This document shows, in pieces, positions 10,901-17,754 of a stretch of 64,000 bases of DNA; position 1 is the stretch's first letter, and every line of letters begins with the position of its first letter. Both the position numbers and the translations under genes were made by a program. The notes below the pieces were generated by a model. It did not search any database and had not been told where the DNA came from. It saw only the letters and a list, made by a program, of their open reading frames with translations. Source of the DNA: an uncultured Flavobacteriaceae bacterium (GTDB lineage Bacteria > Bacteroidota > Bacteroidia > Flavobacteriales > Flavobacteriaceae); the NCBI GenBank assembly GCA_913020295.1, contig CAJWAA010000003.1, positions 1-64,000 on the forward strand. Reading direction: 5' to 3'.

Positions 10901-12904
10901 ATTTTGTACTGTTGCTGAGAAGGGAATATTTAGCCCTCCGCCTTCACAAAACGATGTAGCTGAATTTATATCATCTATTTGTGGAGCTGAAGTGATTAGA
11001 ATAGTCTTAGTTGCGGTAGCATTATCTGCAGGAGATGAACATGGATTAATTGGAAGTGCTCTTAGCTCAACAGAAACTTCCCCCGCAGCTATATCTGCAG
11101 GAGTAGGGGTATATACATAGGGATTTGCACTTGGTCTTATGTCAGAAATGCCAGGCAATACCCATGTTACATTATCGCTATTTGAAGTATCGGCAATAAA
11201 GGTAATAGTATCTCCCTCACATATGCTATCAACCGAATTAATAGAGGCGGTTGGTAATGCTTGAAAACCTATTACAACTGTATCTTCATATACTGTGTCA
11301 CAACTACCAGCTCCTTGAGCAGATATTGTAAGTGTAACTGATCCATTAGAAATATCTGCAGCACTTGGCGTGTAAGTTGAAAAGTTTACAGCAAAACCTC
11401 CAGCCCCCTGAGAACTAGAACTCCAACTAACTGTGGCAAGATCTATATTACTAAATGTGGGAGATAGATTTACAATATCATTAGAACAAACAGTTTGAGG
11501 ATTTCCTGCATCAATGTTTGGAGTAGGATTAACTGTGATTACAATATTATCGTTGTTAGAGCAACCTGTTGCAGGATTAGTTACAGTCAGGGTATAAATT
11601 GTTGTAGTATTGGGAGATACATCTGTTGATGATTCATTAGATAGAGTATTTATTCCATCTGTCCATTCATAAGTCAGCCCTGCTTGAGCAGCAGCTCCAA
11701 TAGTGATAACATCCCCTACACAAATGGTTTGATCTCCACCGGTATTGACTGCTGGAATTTGATTTACAATTACCTGAACGGATTCTGATCTAGAACATCC
11801 CGAAGCTAGATTTGTAACAATAAGGGTATATGATGTACTTTGGGTAGGATTTACTGTTGGTCTGGCAACAGTTTTATTAAATGCATGATCTGGTGTAGCT
11901 GTCCATTGATATGAGTAACCACCACCTAAATCTTGACCAATTTGAACATTTTCCCCTGAGCAAATAGTTTCATTATTTAACGAATTCAAAGCAGGAAGAG
12001 AGTTTACTGTAATTGCAAATGTTGAGGATCCTCCATCTCCACATGTGTTATTTCCATTGACTGTTATATTGTATGTTCCACCAGGTGCATTCGAGTTAAC
12101 TCTCAATGTAATATCGGTCTGATCAGAACTGCCAACCACATTAAAAGCAGCTGAGTATCCATCCCATACATATGAATCAGCTCTATCAATTGCTGGAACG
12201 CTAAGCTGGATGGTACCTTGCCCATCTGCACATATTTCAGTTGCTCCATTTAATTCAGTAATAATGCCAGCATTAGCAGGAGATTCTCCAATACTAAAAG
12301 ATTTTACAGAACTATATTGACTATTACCACAAGAATTTACAGCTCTAACTCTTAAATTATAACTTCCATCAGCAACGGCGTTTGGTACATTAAAAGTTAT
12401 CGTTCTCTCATTTGAGCTTCCAATAATATTTAGATCACCGGATATATCTGGATCAAATTCCCACTCATAGCTATCAGCACCTGAAACAGCTGCAATCGAA
12501 TATGAATGGGGGCCGTCCCCTTTACAAATTTGGGAGTTGCCTGTTGGAGTATTTGGCGAAGCAGGGATATTTTTAATTACTAAATTAGAGTCTGTGGTAT
12601 CCTGTCCGTCAGGGGATATAACTGTGATAATTCCACTATTTGTATTAATTGGAATTGAGGTAATAACAATACTTGTATCTGATGCAGTAAATGCAACATT
12701 AGTGACACCTATTCTTACAGTGGTTACACTTGCAAGGTTGGTTCCTGTAATAGTAATATTTGTAGGAGTATTTATGCAATATTCTGTTGGTCCAAAATTT
12801 GTTATTATGGGGATCAACTGGATCTCGTCGTTTTCAATAGTAGTGCCAAATGCACTTATTGAAAAAACAAAAGCATATAAGAATCTAATTAAATTCGAAA
12901 TCAC
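1..12904 (-). CDS. Giant secreted PKD-like/Ig-like repeat protein, N-terminal part (C-terminus outside window)
   Basis: One minus-strand reading frame appears open from about 12,910 to the first base of the window, roughly 4,300 codons, with no stop in this frame in the stretches I translated. The best start is GTG at 12904, since an in-frame stop lies 8 codons upstream and a hydrophobic signal peptide (FLYAFVFSISAFG) follows. Residues about 25-115 resemble an IPT/TIG domain (contains TITGTNLASV and GIITVISPDG). Then come three or four PKD-like units, about thirty units of roughly 95 residues each with W-S, Y-T-P, LTLT and paired Cys (typically AGxDxxxCxG), and near the window edge a second unit type with an ETLxNTT motif. 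Such proteins in flavobacteria are usually cell-surface adhesins exported by T9SS, often ending in a sorting or gliding-associated C-terminal domain; that end is not visible. The adhesin role is inference; the repeat architecture is read directly. Confidence 0.9.
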   Translation of the reverse strand, partial: MISNLIRFLYAFVFSISAFGTTIENDEIQLIPIITNFGPTEYCINTPTNITITGTNLASVTTVRIGVTNVAFTASDTSIVITSIPINTNSGIITVISPDGQDTTDSNLVIKNIPASPNTPTGNSQICKGDGPHSYSIAAVSGADSYEWEFDPDISGDLNIIGSSNERTITFNVPNAVADGSYNLRVRAVNSCGNSQYSSVKSFSIGESPANAGIITELNGATEICADGQGTIQLSVPAIDRADSYVWDGYSAAFNVVGSSDQTDITLRVNSNAPGGTYNITVNGNNTCGDGGSSTFAITVNSLPALNSLNNETICSGENVQIGQDLGGGYSYQWTATPDHAFNKTVARPTVNPTQSTSYTLIVTNLASGCSRSESVQVIVNQIPAVNTGGDQTICVGDVITIGAAAQAGLTYEWTDGINTLSNESSTDVSPNTTTIYTLTVTNPATGCSNNDNIVITVNPTPNIDAGNPQTVCSNDIVNLSPTFSNIDLATVSWSSSSQGAGGFAVNFSTYTPSAADISNGSVTLTISAQGAGSCDTVYEDTVVIGFQALPTASINSVDSICEGDTITFIADTSNSDNVTWVLPGISDIRPSANPYVYTPTPADIAAGEVSVELRALPINPCSSPADNATATKTILITSAPQIDDINSATSFCEGGGLNIPFSATVQNGTVLWSVENGSGNITNNNDPNNAFYTPSAQDFQNGSVQIKLSVTGSAPCNSVVSQTFTIAMFQELTVNAGPNRLFCENELFTVDDVTVSDVSDVLTYQWSVQSGPASIQGGTENQIDPIIVPSGAGSITLQLVVTPNAPCANVITVLKTLQSITQPIADAGGDLDICTDLTDPVEVALQGNLSDGFDYQTYQWSGGTGSFTNASLKNTIYYPSAADLTAGNVELTFTVSQNGCANASDSMIITFYQDVVINAGSDGVVCEDSAITINDASLTSPAPAVEAQYPVTYQWSIVSGNNIGSLSNDTSLVPTFTADGAGASLGGVVVLRLTATPDGNFPCENPDGSARIDSDDIQITVNPLPTVAASSGVPTQDFCEPASGAFIIDLNDITPTATNAGLLAWSTNGTGSFSNPNILTPTYTPSNDDINNGTVILTITNNGLQGCDPVSDSYTINLIAQPELNIFSDAGDTDIITLCEDELNYSPLVGDILNIDTYLWSATSGVGGFGGGQTTSNPTYTFTASDKAAGYVNLTLTGTNNTCGETTQDQLTINFQRNPLVSTGLTTVVLCSSIDQYSISTASSSNTANTSWRVTGGSGTFSNPNTLITTYNPSPADRAGTNNPIIITLEGSPIGPCDDPAVDSFALIFDPAPFINMPSDQSICENGTYQVNGITIDNNYDPTSISFTSTGRGVFTATGNPLQPIYQPHQDDKTAGTITITLTVSPDSSCDQDVSASFPLRIFQTPKITLADDEFILCEGTIIDFTGLVIIGGETNNTIQWTSTNGGGSFSDPQTQEPIYTPVANDVNLNPLQLVITVSPNPISDCLASVSRTINVFYNEAPEITNLTAPDVCENSSFTLIEGVNFDIENEQSFTFSTLDNTGVITNNGTSNVTFTPSNAQITQGFIDVVLTLTPPPSANCSQISQTLRVNIEPLASITVDEFTATICENESYIIDGVVVSNQDLNGISWTADTVNNTGFSTTALQTTIYTPLAEDINRGHVDLTITASNVAPTCQGDISETIRLNITKAPEVILSQAITRTICVSSTYTVDANDIVTLENYDSILWSTPNGSGSIQGSNTLVPEYYPDPLDLNLPDQRVRLVLTANPKSGCGTASSDEFFIEIYPQATISIVDPENDGIVTICENGTISLEAVASNYDLSSINWTVIGAGSISAGGNTLNPTFTADNGNSSDVRVRVEVTSESPCNDVYSDEIIVRTERINTVTLSSNEVTICKNETTYNISGSTAVNPANILWESSGTGSFGDTTDLNTLYNPTQADKDAGSVTLTLTGLSTNPPCDPLNFPAVTLRINFEDPPTASFTNDTVDLCVGSDYTINDLTANYNTISWQKLGGFGSVLNSNTNQPTYQSDLNDSGQVLLIGTLGGDAVCESFTITKTINIIQKLNSIDLGTDQSICSNENQVTLNATFNPGSHFSNLTWASTGDGTFDTSNSSTTLVRYNPGAGDLQANNNPIEITLTASQPNQCSGVVSEVVGTMYITVEEPTIITNINVVKNPICENGTIDLTAVLAGSAPNNVYWTATQANVEVQSGFSGGTTVNPTYTPTTLDKNIGTVSVTVHVVPDAPCDEITQTVAVAITSLPIANAGNDLSVCQGNNLIIDDAAASGGTIQWTLAGFNGSSVASGTVLSNDTTNQPTLTTAADQSGQLLLTLTLTPDGGCLGESNIIDTKIIAVDSIPVISGPTTDTHCQLALNDRFQVSGIQIQNTTSYNWQKLPGATGTLSANNVANPFYTPSLNDYQNGSVTLRLTAISVGECSPNNPTHELTIDLVKLPVITLAANMDVCQDPDAPSAVTVTSTIENQTQIRWTTGGTGQFSGLSFSNDEDPVYTPSTADINNGSVILNVEVTGYPNCGAPHVINDNVRIDFTTPVDLQINAPDTVCDGSLINLTAITNPADAQVQWDTDDGTPANFSSNSEKNTIYEPTAADYTRGSVTFKLKSLANNVCPESQWITRTVTFTAAAQVNIDTASPLLVCEGTASFNINATLANSNGYSWNFNSSNGTVVYDDPADPSNPDLTFTPEASEFGSTFVFTLTAQPNSPCANPVSSQITVVFVLEPDVEAGTSSSICETGGYLTGSSLSNTASFTWIGNGNFAPALDPADPSTVFYTPTPAEINAGEATVVLRGYPVNGCGNFVDDSRTLNIENLPSVNLNNSADLCEDDASYTLSNSDYTALPTPGTYSTFSWDHNGNGGFSSGANTLFPTYTPGPGDTAVNITLTLNPVGNCGQSFSEIITLNYYANPTINAGSDITTCATAGDDIPLNQGSSSSNNLTYEWSSPTGGTFTDQTALTSIYQPNATDISNGSVVLTLRGTSPAPCNKVVLSTLTVNFSSQPSVSVTNGTQACFGSPITLNATGTFDNITWSTNGNGNLNGNIYTPVEDDLNLASVNFIAQVSNNNNCGNTNADIDIVIIPEITVDAGPTNLSVCQSENQVNLSGIITGNPDSVSWTKPLNSDSTLTSNNTSDTILNIGPIDRAAGTLNLSLSAVRGGTCPVNQSDQITLIFTESISVDAGNDITNCGQVPIDLDNVTVSSNQNVSYQWSSDGTGSFDNSTDLNTIYRPSLADLSGTVSLVITVTKTDNGCDNIATDTIIVSFTQGTTIDAGGDLTACQGPGVTIQPDGSVLNADSFYWSSGGSGSFNGTETNEDPTYSPSIADYQAGQISLTLIATTAGECEGIITETIFVTLYQAPVFSIDEDADNDGEIFICSSAETINLNASLNVSQTSVSNLNWSGGVDGNFISGGQTFTATYRFGANEKTNGSVTLRLDADGENGCANPDQKVVIVTFLDPIANPPIKNLDPGVACIGQQNIILSVNAIAEATAYNWTVPAGIILNSGSNSNTVNVSIDPQTTTGSKTILVTGQNDCGITSTTLFELYVSPDNIGTVSGTNSICRGDLGLNYIVDDIPGAVYSWSYSGVGATVTSGNNTNEITVDYDNTATSGSWTVTASLSCGTVTAPVNYAVTVNEIPQIDPASIENAYCSNSPLGIQLSFSNKILSEIATVTWQRDQVAGVLPLTGEGNGSEINESLTNTTNSNALIVYTISTTDNNGCENQETISFELYPELNITNSTKSICSGENVDLTFVNNNNSPQLSYSWSRVLPNGITSSSNGGFNGNTVSETLINSTTNSIDIIYNVTGQVSGCVQTNAVTITVHPFASFTAQTLYSLNSGQTTSLDLSDVTDIPSSISWAIIPNANVTEFDEFDSSPTNLNQVLTNTTTTTQIVEYVISMDTNQGGCTSTQTIRYQVFPCPQITSSLNQVEICSNDNFNYTVESNMGDSVSYSWSRDAVVGIQNNASTGSTKYINEDLVNTTSSPLIVGYNLNVTSNVGTCITNQTLNVLVKPNPEVTSPLRVNVCHGETLNYQITSGVANTSFNWAQNQNININSGATSSANNSSTITQLFENDSTIEQTVTYDITGTYDGCSGQTYQLEVIVSPEPVFVQANDINNPLIACSNTPFTQTLSVNNDQNASVRWTRDGAAGLSNGYASGTNAINETLVNTTTQSITVQYNIGVTTSQGCSLSSSSTLYVVVLPTPALTNNAQTPSEICSGQDVNHLLESNLLGTIFSWSRTLPGSITSNNPIQYQENNSNVINETLSNSSVNIISVSYQITLSGNQGCDDQVVNI
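2600..11400 (-). repeat. Tandem array of about thirty ~95-residue PKD-like units
   Basis: Within the giant gene, codons for the Y-T-P motif recur at about 3745, 4260, 4550, 5385, 5655, 6240, 7950, 8520, 9650, 10820, 11105 and 11370, with degenerate versions between them. Spacing is close to 280-295 bp. Each unit also carries a W-S tract, an LTLT-like strand and a pair of cysteines. Units are diverged in DNA, so this is an old protein-level repeat rather than a recent DNA duplication. Confidence 0.8.
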
Positions 12905-13135
12905 TGAATTTAGCGTATAAACTTAAAACGATCAATTAATTAAAATATTACAAAATTGTAAATCACAATAATATTCTTCTAATTTATTGAAATTTTAGGC
13001 TTAACGAGTGAATTTTGACTTTAATCTAATGTAAAAATATCTATTATTCTAAGAAAATAATTAGTACCAATAATTTTAATAAATTTTGTTTTAACTAGTT
13101 AGTTAACCACTAATTTTAATCTGATTTAATATTAC
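12905..13135. other. AT-rich intergenic region upstream of the giant gene
   Basis: This 231-bp spacer lies between the start of the giant protein gene and the end of the GH43-like gene, both on the minus strand. It must hold the promoter of the giant gene unless that gene is co-transcribed. I found no convincing TTTG/TAnnTTTG pair. A near-perfect palindrome, TTAACTA-GT-TAGTTAA, lies at 13091-13106 and could be an operator or chance in AT-rich DNA. Confidence 0.4.
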
Positions 13136-14176
13136 TTATGGTCTAGGCCATTCCCAATTTATGAGATTATTGCTCCAAGCAATTCCAATAGAAGAATTTT
13201 TATCAAAATCACCCTCTTTTTCTTTTTTTGGACCCGAACCATGAAAAAACATTAAATATTTCCCCACTCTAGGTGTGCTTCTTAAATCAATCACTGTCCC
13301 AGCGGTAATTCTTCCTTTTGCCCAATTCCACTCATTTTGTCCCAAGGTTATCAGATCTCCAAAATCATTCCAGTTTGTAAGATTGTTGGAGCGTTTAATC
13401 CCTATTCCATTTGATGGAGAATGAAACATTATGTATTCTTTTTCCTGTTTTATAACACAAACATTTTCTCCTGAATTGGTATTCCCATAAAATGTCCAAT
13501 CCACAAAGTCATAAGTATATGACATACTAACCCCATTTTGTTTATAAAAACACCACCACTTTCCTTTTTCATTTAAATCTTCAATTAGAAATGGATCTAT
13601 CATTCTACCCATATCTTTCTCTTGAATATCAGGCCCTTTGACTTTTAAAATTTGGGGAGAAGTCCAGTTTTTAAGATCAGGACTTTTCATTATAAAAATT
13701 CTAGCATCACTAGAGCCATAACGTATTTTATCATCCGAAACGTAACCAGGTCTTGGATAGGTCTGCAGACATAGAATCCATTTTCCATCTTTTTGGATAA
13801 TATTCCCAGGACTCGAAAAATTTAAGTTTTGGTTTTTCGGAGTCAAAATCTTTATTTGACTCCAATGTTTTAAGTCACTTGAGTCACTGCATGCAGTGTA
13901 GGAAAATATTTTACCATTTTCGTTTTTAACCAATGTAAAGAATAAATAAAAACGATCATTATGGAACAATACCGCCGGATCTCTATATGCTGTTCTCTCG
14001 TCCCCTTGAAAAATAACAGGAGAATTAATTTTCTCTAAGATTTTATTCTGAGCTTTCGAATAATTAATATAAAAAAGGAAAAAGAAATAAGTAAAAATGC
14101 ATTTTAATCTTGTAATAAAAAATTCTCCGAATTTCTTTTGTCTATGGGCCATTTGATTAAATAAATAGTTTTTCAA
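13136..14176 (-). CDS. Secreted GH43/GH32-like five-bladed beta-propeller glycosidase
   Basis: This 346-residue protein has an N-terminal export signal ending near S-K-A-Q (residues 40-43). The signal is long if translation starts at 14176; the internal Met9 gives a more typical one. The tract Y-R-D-P-A-V-L-F (64-71) matches the catalytic-base Asp region of GH43/GH32 propellers, and repeated SPDLKNW, YDFVDW, SNNLTNW and SNNLINW strands are blade motifs with the usual D/N-L-x-x-W signature. The second acidic residue may be the Asp in M-I-D-P-F. Family placement (GH43, GH32/68 or another clan F/J family) and substrate cannot be fixed by eye. It is divergent from the GH88 operon (200-bp gap) and more AT-rich than it. 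A beta-xylosidase or arabinofuranosidase-like role is a guess from context. Confidence 0.7.
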   Translation of the reverse strand: MKNYLFNQMAHRQKKFGEFFITRLKCIFTYFFFLFYINYSKAQNKILEKINSPVIFQGDERTAYRDPAVLFHNDRFYLFFTLVKNENGKIFSYTACSDSSDLKHWSQIKILTPKNQNLNFSSPGNIIQKDGKWILCLQTYPRPGYVSDDKIRYGSSDARIFIMKSPDLKNWTSPQILKVKGPDIQEKDMGRMIDPFLIEDLNEKGKWWCFYKQNGVSMSYTYDFVDWTFYGNTNSGENVCVIKQEKEYIMFHSPSNGIGIKRSNNLTNWNDFGDLITLGQNEWNWAKGRITAGTVIDLRSTPRVGKYLMFFHGSGPKKEKEGDFDKNSSIGIAWSNNLINWEWPRP

Positions 14177-14376
14177 TATATAAAATTGATTATAAAAATA
14201 TTTTTTAGTAATTCAGTTTTTGGTTAATCAATTTTGTAACCCCTTTGGAAATTGTTTTGCAAAAAGGCTATACAGATATTATTTCAAAAACAGCGAATTT
14301 TAGAATATATGGTGTAAAGATTTAATTTTAAATCTATTTATTTAAAGTTATATTAGTGATCATTAAATACATATTA

Positions 14377-15762
14377 ATGATTATTATCAATCAAAATCTA
14401 AAAGTTGAGGATCTGAAAGAAAAGATTAATTTGCTCTGGCAACTTTCCGGAGAAAAAATTAATAGAATTCTTTCAGAATATGATGAGTCGCAAGGTGCAC
14501 CTGTATTTACTGTCAATGGAAAATATACCACTCGTGGATGGACTGAGTGGACGCATGGCTTCCAATTCGGTTCAGCAGTTCTGCAATACGATGCCGCAGG
14601 AGATTCACAATTCATAGATTCTGCAAAAAAGAATATCATCGATAAAATGGCTACGCATGTCAGTCATACCGGTGTTCATGACCATGGTTTTAATAATTTA
14701 AGCACCTATGGAAATCTTCTTCGATTGATGCATGAGGGAAAGATCCAATTCAATGAATGGGAAGCCCACTTTTATGAGTTGGCTATTAAAATCTCTGGTG
14801 CGGTGCAGGCCTCACGTTGGACCAGTCTGCCAAAGGGTGGTTTCATTTATTCATTTAATGGCCCGCATTCTTTGTTTGTGGACACCATCCGATCCTGTAG
14901 GATTTTATTGGTAAGTCATCTGTTAGGACATACCTTCCACGGGGAGGGGGATCGAAAAATTTCATTATTAGAGCGAGCCATTCAACACATAGAGGCAACT
15001 GCAAAATATTCAATTTTTTATGGTGAGGGTAGGGATCAATATGATCTTTGGGGAAGGACAGCTCATGAAAGTATTTTTAATATCAATGATGGTCAATTCA
15101 GATGTCCCAACTCACAACAGGGTTTCACAGGTTTTACCACATGGACAAGAGGTTTGGCCTGGGCGATGCTAGGCTTTGCAGAGGAGCTAGAAGCAATTGA
15201 GCTTATTGAAAGTGAGCGATTGGCACCTTTAGGTGGAGTAAATAATATTTCTGAAATGATGCTCAAAGGAGCCAAGGCAACTTGTGATTTTTATATTGAT
15301 CATACCCCAAGCTGTGGCGTAACCTATTGGGATACTGGGGCACCCAATCTTCACAAATTGGGGGATTATTTGAATCGTCCTGCTGACCCTTTTAACAACT
15401 GGGAGCCAGTGGACAGTTCCGCCTCTGCCATAGGTGCTCAGGGACTTTTGCGATTAGGTCATTATTTGAAGAAAAAAGGACAGAAAAAAGAAGGAGACAA
15501 ATATTGGCAAGCGGGATTGACCGTTTTTAATTCCCTTTTACAGGAACCTTATTTAAGTATGGATAAGCAACACCACGGTCTACTTTTACATACCATTTAC
15601 CATCAACCCAATGGTTGGGATCATGTACCAAAAGGGAGTAAAATTGCCAATGGTGAGTCATGCATGTGGGGAGATTATCATTTTAGAGAATTGGCCATTT
15701 ATGTTCAGAAAATTATCAATAAAGAACCTTATTATCGATTTACCAATTGCATAAATAAATAG
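14377..15762 (+). CDS. GH88 unsaturated glucuronyl hydrolase
   Basis: The enzyme hydrates and cleaves the terminal 4,5-unsaturated uronic acid left by polysaccharide lyases. I chose ATG 14377 (461 aa); an upstream in-frame GTG at 14356 adds seven residues. No signal peptide follows either start, so it is probably cytoplasmic. Family signs are the (alpha/alpha)6-barrel motifs H-D-H-G-F (Asp102 from ATG 14377), F-V-D-T (Asp169), W-T-R-G-L-A-W and D-S-S-A-S-A-I-G-A near residue 360; the two Asp match the catalytic pair known in Bacillus GH88 enzyme. Length is slightly above the usual 370-430. It is the first gene of a six-gene operon, 7 nt before the isomerase. The substrate is a lyase-generated uronate oligomer such as ulvan or glycosaminoglycan-like glycan; no lyase is seen in the window. 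GH105 is an alternative but fits less well. Confidence 0.85.
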   Translation: MIIINQNLKVEDLKEKINLLWQLSGEKINRILSEYDESQGAPVFTVNGKYTTRGWTEWTHGFQFGSAVLQYDAAGDSQFIDSAKKNIIDKMATHVSHTGVHDHGFNNLSTYGNLLRLMHEGKIQFNEWEAHFYELAIKISGAVQASRWTSLPKGGFIYSFNGPHSLFVDTIRSCRILLVSHLLGHTFHGEGDRKISLLERAIQHIEATAKYSIFYGEGRDQYDLWGRTAHESIFNINDGQFRCPNSQQGFTGFTTWTRGLAWAMLGFAEELEAIELIESERLAPLGGVNNISEMMLKGAKATCDFYIDHTPSCGVTYWDTGAPNLHKLGDYLNRPADPFNNWEPVDSSASAIGAQGLLRLGHYLKKKGQKKEGDKYWQAGLTVFNSLLQEPYLSMDKQHHGLLLHTIYHQPNGWDHVPKGSKIANGESCMWGDYHFRELAIYVQKIINKEPYYRFTNCINK

Positions 15763-15769
15763 GTATCCG

Positions 15770-16597
15770 ATGACCGAGCTGACTGACTTTTCAAAGCTGT
15801 GTATTCATACACAAACTACCAAACCTTGGAGCATAGAGGAATGTATAGCGCATTTTTCAAAATCTGGAGTTAGGGGAATTTCCATTTGGAGGCATTTGTT
15901 GGAGGGAAAAGATTTAAAAAAAATAAAAACTTTATTGGAGATTAACAAAATGGAGCCTGTTTCACTGGTTCGTGGGGGTTTTTTCCCATCATTAGAGTCT
16001 CATCAACGTGAGTTAGCCTTGCAGGACAATCGATTGGCTATAGACCAGGCTGCTGCCTTGGGTGCTCCTGTGGTAGTCCTGGTATGTGGAGCCGATCCAG
16101 GTCAAGACTTGGAAGTTTCCCGCCGTCAAATTATTGATGGGATTAATCAATTAATACCTTATGCCAAAAATATGGGGGTAAAATTGGCCATAGAGCCTTT
16201 ACACCCAATGTATGCAGGAGATAAATCAGCTGTAGTATCTTTAGAACAAGCCAACGATATGTGTGAATCAATCGCTTCTCCAATGGTTGGGGTGGCCATT
16301 GATGTTTATCACCTTTGGTGGGATAATAATTTGAAAAATGAAATTTTCAGGTGCGGAAAAAATAAAAATATATTGGCTTTTCATGTTTGCGATTGGCGTG
16401 TTCCTACAATTGATTTTCTGACAGACAGAGGTTTGATGGGAGAAGGATGTATCCCGATTAAACAAATCAGAAAGTGGGTAGAAGAAGCTGGATTTGAGGG
16501 TTATAACGAAGTTGAAGTTTTTTCTGACAGATTGTGGGCTCAGGATCAAAAGCTATATTTGGAAGACATCAAGAAATCATATATTAATCACACATAG
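15770..16597 (+). CDS. Sugar phosphate isomerase/epimerase-like TIM-barrel protein (AP_endonuc_2 fold)
   Basis: This is a 275-residue xylose-isomerase-like TIM barrel without a signal peptide. Putative divalent-metal ligands sit in the expected strands: Glu142 (A-I-E-P-L), Asp178 (A-I-D-V-Y-H), His205 (F-H-V-C-D) and Glu249 (N-E-V-E-V). It may isomerise or epimerise the sugar released by the GH88 enzyme. In this superfamily, members paired with Gfo/Idh/MocA oxidoreductases can act on keto-sugars, including elimination reactions, so a lyase-type step is possible. It lies 7 nt after GH88 and 8 nt before the Gfo/Idh gene, so co-transcription is nearly certain. The fold is secure; the exact substrate is not. 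Confidence 0.82.
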   Translation: MTELTDFSKLCIHTQTTKPWSIEECIAHFSKSGVRGISIWRHLLEGKDLKKIKTLLEINKMEPVSLVRGGFFPSLESHQRELALQDNRLAIDQAAALGAPVVVLVCGADPGQDLEVSRRQIIDGINQLIPYAKNMGVKLAIEPLHPMYAGDKSAVVSLEQANDMCESIASPMVGVAIDVYHLWWDNNLKNEIFRCGKNKNILAFHVCDWRVPTIDFLTDRGLMGEGCIPIKQIRKWVEEAGFEGYNEVEVFSDRLWAQDQKLYLEDIKKSYINHT

Positions 16598-16605
16598 TAA
16601 ATTAA

Positions 16606-17754
16606 ATGAAGGTACACAAAATTGGAGTCATCATGAATGGGGTGACTGGAAGAATGGGAACCAACCAACACTTGATTCGTTCTTTGGCGACTATCATATC
16701 GCAAGGAGGGGTAAAAGTAAATGATAATGAAATCATTTTACCCCATTTGGTATTGGTGGGGCGCAATGAAAGTAAATTGAAAAAATTAGCCAAAAGAACT
16801 CAAGTAGAAAGATGGACAACAAATTTGGATGAGGTTTTGAAAGAAGATCAATATCAAATATATTTTGATGCTCAAACCACAGGAAGAAGAGCTAATGCCA
16901 TCAAAAAAGCAGTAGCTGCTGGTAAGAATGTTTATTGTGAAAAACCTATTGCAACTTCCACAGAGGTTGCTTTAGAGTTGTATCGCTTATGTGAAAAAGC
17001 AAATGTTAAACACGGTGTTGTCCAAGACAAGTTATGGTTACCGGGCATGTTGAAATTAAAACGTCTGATCGAAAATGATTTTTTTGGTGATATTTTATCC
17101 GTTCGAGGAGACTTTGGCTATTGGGTTTTTGAAGGTCACACCGTTCCAGCTCAAAGACCCAGTTGGAACTACAGGAAGCAGGACGATGGGGGGATCATTG
17201 TCGATATGCTCTGTCATTGGAGGTATGTATTGGATAATATTTTCGGTTCAGTCAAAGGTGTTTTTTGTTTGGGGGCTACGCATATCCTGGAGCGTATTGA
17301 CGAAAATGGAAAACCTTACACTTGTACCGCTGATGATGCAGCCTATTCCATTTTTGAATTGGAGGGAGGGATTATTGCTCAGTTCAATTCTTCATGGACC
17401 ACTCGTGTGAGAAGAGATGATTTACTCACCCTTCACGTTGACGGAACCAAAGGATCGGCTGTCGCGGGTTTGAGAGATTGTTGGACACAACACTATGGAA
17501 ATACACCAAAACCAGTTTGGAATCCAGACATCCCTAATCCTATTGATTTTAAAGAAGGATGGACTAAGGTCCCAGAACAAGAAGATTTTGACAATGCTTT
17601 CAAGGCACAGTGGGAATTGTTCCTCAAACACGTGGTATTGGAAACTCCCTTTCCCTGGAATTTGATGGAGGGAGCTAAAGGTGTCCAACTAGCAGAGTTG
17701 GGCATTGAAAGTTGGGAGAAAAAGACTTGGATCAATATACCGGAATTAAAATGA
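16606..17754 (+). CDS. Gfo/Idh/MocA family NAD(P)-dependent oxidoreductase (cytoplasmic)
   Basis: The protein has 382 residues. The N-terminal Rossmann region begins G-V-I-M-N-G-V-T-G-R-M-G, a glycine-rich loop that departs from the usual GxGxxG of the family. The E-K-P signature of Gfo/Idh enzymes is present (Y-C-E-K-P-I-A-T, about residue 110), and the C-terminal sheet domain follows. No export signal is present, unlike the related gene at 34928. It sits between the isomerase and SDR genes and overlaps the SDR start by ATGA (17751-17754). It likely oxidises or reduces a sugar or keto-sugar in the uronate pathway; the direction and substrate are inference. Confidence 0.85.
   Translation: MKVHKIGVIMNGVTGRMGTNQHLIRSLATIISQGGVKVNDNEIILPHLVLVGRNESKLKKLAKRTQVERWTTNLDEVLKEDQYQIYFDAQTTGRRANAIKKAVAAGKNVYCEKPIATSTEVALELYRLCEKANVKHGVVQDKLWLPGMLKLKRLIENDFFGDILSVRGDFGYWVFEGHTVPAQRPSWNYRKQDDGGIIVDMLCHWRYVLDNIFGSVKGVFCLGATHILERIDENGKPYTCTADDAAYSIFELEGGIIAQFNSSWTTRVRRDDLLTLHVDGTKGSAVAGLRDCWTQHYGNTPKPVWNPDIPNPIDFKEGWTKVPEQEDFDNAFKAQWELFLKHVVLETPFPWNLMEGAKGVQLAELGIESWEKKTWINIPELK

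Noticed and set aside
3372-12920. Plus-strand open frames at 3372-3581, 9600-9797, 10851-11120 and 12537-12920
   Set aside because: They all lie antisense in the same relative frame inside the giant minus-strand repeat gene and encode no recognisable motif; they are shadows of its low-stop reverse frame.
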